A stretch of DNA of 10,133 bases. Source: Wenzhouxiangella sp. GTDB lineage: Bacteria; Pseudomonadota; Gammaproteobacteria; Xanthomonadales; Wenzhouxiangellaceae. The notes beneath the pieces are model-generated. The model worked only from the letters and a program-made list of their open reading frames with translations. It searched no databases and was not told the DNA's origin. This document shows, piece by piece, positions 6,879-10,133 of the stretch. The stretch is taken from positions 1 to 10,133 of the forward strand of contig SLJA01000250.1 in the NCBI GenBank assembly GCA_007135355.1. Reading direction: 5' to 3'. Position 1 is the first letter of the stretch. The number at the start of each line of letters is the position of its first letter. The translations under genes were made by a program, and so were the position numbers.

Positions 6879-7844
6879 GCCTGCTTCGGCTCTTGCCAGC
6901 CGGCCCGGGCGTACTGTATCGCCAGTTCGACCCGGCGCTCAGGGTTCAGCGTTTCCGGATCCGGCAGCCGGTCGATCAGGGACAGTCGTGAGCGTAGACC
7001 GCTGCCGTTGGCGATCTGAATCGCCAACCCGGGGCGGGCGTTCATCTCCAGCACCAGCGGCCCGTGGTCTCGATCCAGGACCAGATCAACGCCGAGGTAT
7101 CCCAGCGGCACCGCGTTGTAGCAGCGCGCCGCCATCAGCATCAGTTCCTGCCAGTCCGGCAACTGGAAGGCCTCGATCGACGCCGAGGTATCGGGGTGCT
7201 GATCAACCACGCTGGAATTCATCACTGCCTTGAGAGTGGTTCCGGTGGCCAAATCCACTCCGGTGCCGATAGCGCCCTGATGGAGGTTGGCCTTGCCGCC
7301 GGAACGCCGGGTTGGGAGTCGCATCATGGCCATGACCGGAATCCCCCGGTAGACGATGATGCGAATGTCCGGAACCCCTTCCGGCGCCACCGACTTGAGC
7401 ACCGGATCCGGATGGATAAGCGCTTCGAGCATGGCGCTGTCGCGTTGACCACCGAGAGAGTACATGCCGGCCAGGATGCCGGCGACGTGGTACTGAAGGT
7501 CGGTCAGGCTGAGAATTCGCCCGCTACCGGAGACCCCAGCCATTGCGCTGTCGAGCCATGATCACAACGATGCCATCGCCGCCGGAGCCACAGGCCGGTT
7601 TGATGACGAACTGATCGAACTCGGCCAGGCGGCGCTCGAGATGGCCGGCCTCGTACTGACTGCTGATTTCGCCCAGGAGTTCAGGCACAGCGATGCCGTG
7701 CTGCTGCAGTCGACGCTTGCACTGGATCTTGTTATCAACCAGCGGATACAGGCGGCGCGGATTGTGCCGCAGGATGAAGTTGGCGTTACGGTCGTTCAAA
7801 CCCAGCACGCCGGCGGCTCGTAATCGCCGATACAGACGGATCAT
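6827..7844 (-). pseudogene. ATP-grasp ligase (RimK / alpha-L-glutamate ligase-like), broken by a one-base frameshift
   Basis: Two minus-strand pieces make one ATP-grasp protein. Piece one (7844-7524) has MIRLYRRLRAAGVLGLNDRN at 1-20, DNKIQCKRRL and the ATP-binding FVIKPACGSGGDGI at 79-92 (Lys82), but then meets TAG. Piece two lies in the +1 frame, ends at 6827, and continues with LSLTDLQYHVAGILAGMYS, GVPDIRIIVYRG, KANLHQGAIGTGVDL, YLGVDLVLD and the metal-binding EMNARPG. Dropping one base from the four-C run at 7534-7537 (plus strand) restores a single 338-residue protein reading NGW-VSGSGRILSL across the join. Enzymes of this class join an amino group to a carboxylate using ATP; the substrate of this subgroup is not established. 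Its ATG overlaps the upstream stop (ATGA, 7841-7844), so it is the third gene of a coupled operon. The frameshift could be real or a sequencing error. Piece two has its own ATG at 7543, but alone it would lack the ATP-binding loop. Confidence 0.85.
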
Positions 7845-9367
7845 TGTTGGGCGGCCAGCTTGCGGAAACGGATCAATTCGCTGATCCGATAGCCGGAATA
7901 GCGGCCCATGACGATGGTCAAGCCAAGCACAATTAGCAGCAACTCGGGGAAGACAAAAACCAGATGCTGCACCGCATCCAGCGCCATCACGTAATAGGCT
8001 AGTGCCGCGATCAAGGCCGAGCCCGCACTTTCTTTCAACGCATCGACCGCGCCGCGCTCCTCCCAAACAATCGACATGCGCTCAATGACCATGGCCAGGA
8101 TGACCATCGGAAACAGCCCGACGGACAAACCCACCTCCCATCCCAGGCGGTGACTGAGCTGACTCAGAAGCACCATCAGGATTACCACGACGATCAGTAC
8201 GGCGGTCAGCCTCGGCACCAGAAGCAGCTGCAATTTTTCCAGATAAAACCGAATACTCAAGCCGACCGCAATGACAATCGAAAACAGGACCAGGCCGGCG
8301 AGCAGGCCGGTTTCGCGGAAAGCCAGCGCAATCAGGACCGGCATGAAGGTACCAAACGAGGGCAGGCCCACGACGTTGCGCATCAACACCATGATGAAAG
8401 CGCCGATTGGCACCAGCAGCAAAACCGCGTAGACCGCTTGGGTTTGCAGTGGAAGCCGGGACAGCGACATGTTGGCGATGCGGGAGTCCTGCATGGCTGC
8501 CCGTTGTTCGGCCAGGTCCAGCGCACCCAGTTCGTTCTTGCGAACCGACCAGTCCAGACCCACCAGCGTGGCGCCCTCGACATCGACAGCGGGGCGATCG
8601 CCCAACCACCAGATCAGAAAACGCTCGGGCAGACCGCGCTGACCGGCAGTCGGGTCAAACAAAATCCAGCTGCGCTGGTTGTGGACGGCGAGCAAACGTT
8701 CAGGTTGAGCCCGCCGGTCGGTGTCAACCAGCCGAAAACCGTTGATCTGCTCGGTGGGTATGCGGGCGCCGGACAGCAACAACCGGGCCAGCCGAACCGG
8801 ATGACCCCGATACTCCGGGTGACTGTTGAACAAGGCCATCTCCTCACTGGGGACGGCCGAGTTGATGCGGGCTAACAGCTCGGTGGTGAACGATGCCACA
8901 TCCGCGGATTGGCGCCGAACGTCATCGATGATGGACTGCATCGCAGTCGCATAGGGCTCTGGCAGTTCTGGAACCGGCGGAAACGGCGGCTGGGGAGCAG
9001 TGAATTCGGTAAACGAATCACGGTAGAAAACAGCTTGGTAAAAAAGGGATTGCTGACCAGAGGCTCGGCGCACGGTCCAGTGGGCCACTCGATCGTTCCC
9101 GACTTCTTCAACGGCCAGGCCGTAGCCTCGCGAAATGAAGCTTTCGCGCAGCCGTCCCAGGCCCGGCGTGGCCGAGGGCAATTGGAACTCGACGCGAATA
9201 GGTCCGGACCCGGCCCGCATCTGCAAACGCCCCTGCACCGTCCAGGCCTCTTCGACCATGTTGGAGTGCAGCGGAAAACCCAGTCGGCTGTGTTTGTAAT
9301 AGGCAATACCCAGACCGGTCAGAATCAGGATCAAGGCGAGCAAGGACCAGTGCAGGGTATGGCGCAT
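7841..9367 (-). CDS. inactive transglutaminase-like membrane protein with seven C-terminal helices (UUP1 / 7TM_transglut type)
   Basis: A 508-residue inner-membrane protein. An N-terminal anchor helix (about 8-24) is followed by a region of about 280 residues, predicted extracytoplasmic, then a multi-helix C-terminal domain (about 307-490; VYAVLLLVPIGAFIMVLM, VLFSIVIAVGL, LTAVLIVVVILMVLL and so on). The soluble region includes a transglutaminase-like segment RLLAVHNQRSWILFDPTAGQ (224-243), where the His and Asp of a transglutaminase fold would lie. The protein contains no cysteine at all, so the nucleophile is missing and it is presumably a binding or sensing domain. This architecture is known from comparative genomics next to ATP-grasp and retropepsin-like genes, exactly as here. 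The start at 9367 overlaps the protease stop (TAATG) and has GTGGA upstream; the end overlaps the ATP-grasp start. A role in linking periplasmic state to the ligase is inference. Confidence 0.88.
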   Translation of the reverse strand: MRHTLHWSLLALILILTGLGIAYYKHSRLGFPLHSNMVEEAWTVQGRLQMRAGSGPIRVEFQLPSATPGLGRLRESFISRGYGLAVEEVGNDRVAHWTVRRASGQQSLFYQAVFYRDSFTEFTAPQPPFPPVPELPEPYATAMQSIIDDVRRQSADVASFTTELLARINSAVPSEEMALFNSHPEYRGHPVRLARLLLSGARIPTEQINGFRLVDTDRRAQPERLLAVHNQRSWILFDPTAGQRGLPERFLIWWLGDRPAVDVEGATLVGLDWSVRKNELGALDLAEQRAAMQDSRIANMSLSRLPLQTQAVYAVLLLVPIGAFIMVLMRNVVGLPSFGTFMPVLIALAFRETGLLAGLVLFSIVIAVGLSIRFYLEKLQLLLVPRLTAVLIVVVILMVLLSQLSHRLGWEVGLSVGLFPMVILAMVIERMSIVWEERGAVDALKESAGSALIAALAYYVMALDAVQHLVFVFPELLLIVLGLTIVMGRYSGYRISELIRFRKLAAQQ

Positions 9368-9903
9368 TAGGCATCCACTTCGAAATTGCAGCTCGGCGGA
9401 TGCAAAAATCGCTGTCCGGAGTCAACCAACGCGAAGTCCTTCAGGGCACTTCGACCCAGAAGCATGGGATAGGTGAGCTGGCTGCGATCAATGAGGTTGA
9501 CTTCGACCTCGCGCAGCTTGCCTGCAAGGCAAACCGGCAACTTGATCACCGGGCGCCGCTGGTGATTGCCGTCATGACGGATGATACGAACGTTTCGGAC
9601 CAGAGGCTTTTCCAGCGTCAGCTGGTCCTTGCTCTCCGGATCGGTGACGGTAAAACGGACAAAGCGTTGCCCAGCCCGGCGGAAGCGTCGGATATTTGTC
9701 GCATCCAGCGAGGAGTTCTGGGCCCCGGTATCGAGCAGCGCATCGACCGCAAGATCACCATCGAGTAGCTTGACTCGCTCCACCCAGCCGAAAATCTCAA
9801 GCTCGTGGCGTTCGGCTGCGACTGTCGTGGTCCAGACGACGGAAATAGCCAACAGGAGCTTGAGCAGTAGGGATTTGCGCTGCACCGACAAACCAGGTTC
9901 CAT
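9367..9903 (-). CDS. periplasmic retropepsin-like aspartic protease ('ATP-dependent zinc protease' / RimB-like family)
   Basis: A 178-residue protein. It opens with a signal peptide: basic QRK at 8-10, hydrophobic SLLLKLLLAISVVW, and a TVAA-type cleavage site near residue 30. The mature part carries EIFGWVERVKL, then the aspartic-protease triad DTGAQNSS (Asp58-Thr-Gly), RRFRRAGQRFVRFTV, VIKLPVCLAGKLREVEVNLIDR, and the ending YPMLLGRSALKDFALVDSGQRF. These match the small family often annotated as ATP-dependent zinc protease but carrying a retropepsin fold; the substrate is unknown. The frame stays open upstream through the terminator and into the 5S gene, so longer start choices are artefacts. 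ATG 9903 gives a proper signal peptide and has GGAG 10 bp upstream. It is first in the coupled operon with the 7TM transglutaminase-like and ATP-grasp genes; the stop overlaps the next start by one base. Confidence 0.9.
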   Translation of the reverse strand: MEPGLSVQRKSLLLKLLLAISVVWTTTVAAERHELEIFGWVERVKLLDGDLAVDALLDTGAQNSSLDATNIRRFRRAGQRFVRFTVTDPESKDQLTLEKPLVRNVRIIRHDGNHQRRPVIKLPVCLAGKLREVEVNLIDRSQLTYPMLLGRSALKDFALVDSGQRFLHPPSCNFEVDA

Positions 9904-9916
9904 ATGAAAAGAACTC

Positions 9917-9946
9917 CATAGAGTAGTCGGCACGAAGCTTAGTTCC
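9917..9946 (-). promoter_or_regulatory. possible extracytoplasmic-stress (sigma-E-like) promoter before the protease operon
   Basis: On the minus strand, GGAACTA (9940-9946) and TCTAT (9918-9922) are separated by 17 bp. This resembles the sigma-E pattern GGAACTT, 16 bp, TCTAA/TCAAA. It is the only recognisable promoter-like pair in the short space between the rrn terminator and the protease gene. A problem is that a transcript from it would start near 9911, after the GGAG ribosome site at 9914-9917, leaving a leader of under 10 bases. Confidence 0.2.
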
Positions 9947-9972
9947 ACTAACTGGAGCCATCGGATTCCCAT

Positions 9973-10008
9973 AAAAAAACCCCGGCACTCAGTGAGTACC
10001 GGGGTTTT
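9973..10008 (-). terminator. intrinsic terminator of the rRNA operon
   Basis: On the minus strand, starting 9 bp after the 5S 3' end, a 16-bp stem (arms 9993-10008 and 9976-9991, with one G-U wobble) around a single nominal loop base is followed by a seven-T run (9973-9979). It is GC-rich in the middle (CCCCGG/CCGGGG). The arms are flanked by A4/T4, so it may also work weakly in the plus direction. Its place right after 5S marks the end of the rrn operon and separates it from the protease operon. Confidence 0.93.
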
Positions 10009-10017
10009 GGGTATAAA

Positions 10018-10133
10018 TGCCTGGCAGTGACCTACTCTCGCACGGACGAACCGCACTACCATCGGCGCTGGCACGTTTCACTTCCGAGTTCGGGATGGGG
10101 TCGGGTGGTTCCATGCCGCTATTGCCACCAGGC
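10018..10133 (-). rRNA. rrf: 5S ribosomal RNA (5' end at the window edge)
   Basis: The minus strand reads as a bacterial 5S rRNA. The 5' arm GCCTGGTGGCAATAGCGG is complementary to the 3' arm ACTGCCAGGC. Conserved inner blocks are ACCCGACCCCATCCCGAACT, CGGAAGTGAAACG, GCGCCGATGGTAGTG and TGCGAGAGTAGG. The 116 bases seen are close to the usual length of about 120; the first base may lie just past the edge. The 3' boundary is estimated from pairing of the terminal stem. 23S and 16S genes are expected beyond the right edge on the same strand. Confidence 0.97.

Noticed and set aside
7524..7543. Programmed +1 frameshifting as the explanation for the broken ATP-grasp gene
   Set aside because: The codons before TAG (CTC CGG) do not form a known slippery site such as CUU UGA C, and the natural join lies at the G run 7 or more bases earlier. 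A simple one-base insertion is more economical.
9904..10074. N-terminal extension of the protease frame through the terminator and 5S gene
   Set aside because: It would place coding sequence across a 5S rRNA and an intrinsic terminator and bury the signal peptide; the ATG at 9903 is the sensible start.

Overview
The window looks like part of a moderately GC-rich gammaproteobacterial chromosome. Support comes from a glutaminyl-tRNA synthetase of the gammaproteobacterial GlnS type, a GlgA/GlgP glycogen pair, and a proteobacterial three-gene set (retropepsin-like protease, inactive transglutaminase with seven membrane helices, ATP-grasp) beside a 5S rRNA gene. The gene mix recalls Xanthomonadales/Wenzhouxiangella/Chromatiales-type bacteria, but this is only an impression. 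No insertion sequence, prophage, CRISPR array or tRNA was seen.

Left part (1-2330): glycogen metabolism. The N-terminal part of an alpha-glucan phosphorylase runs off the left edge on the minus strand. It is divergent from a complete glycogen synthase (glgA) on the plus strand, across a 254-bp intergenic region. One enzyme breaks down and the other builds alpha-1,4-glucan.

Middle (2359-6878): convergent to glgA lie a methyltransferase-like gene and, 25 bp upstream of it, a bactofilin gene (a probable two-gene transcript). Next comes glnS, also on the minus strand. A 157-bp divergent region separates glnS from a complete Na+/H+:dicarboxylate symporter gene on the plus strand.

Right part (6827-10133): reading leftwards on the minus strand, the 5S rRNA at the edge (end of an rrn operon) is followed by a strong intrinsic terminator. 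Then come three overlapping genes: a periplasmic retropepsin-like protease with a signal peptide, a seven-helix membrane protein with a cysteine-free transglutaminase-like domain, and an ATP-grasp ligase. The overlaps (TAATG and ATGA) point to one translationally coupled operon. The ATP-grasp gene is broken here by a one-base frameshift at a run of four G (minus strand) just after its glycine-rich ATP-binding loop. Its 3' end overlaps the 3' end of the symporter gene by 52 bp.

The most notable item is this protease / inactive transglutaminase / ATP-grasp operon. The family association is already known from comparative genomics, but its chemistry is poorly defined, and here the ligase is frameshifted. 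Nothing else in the window suggests a wholly new system.
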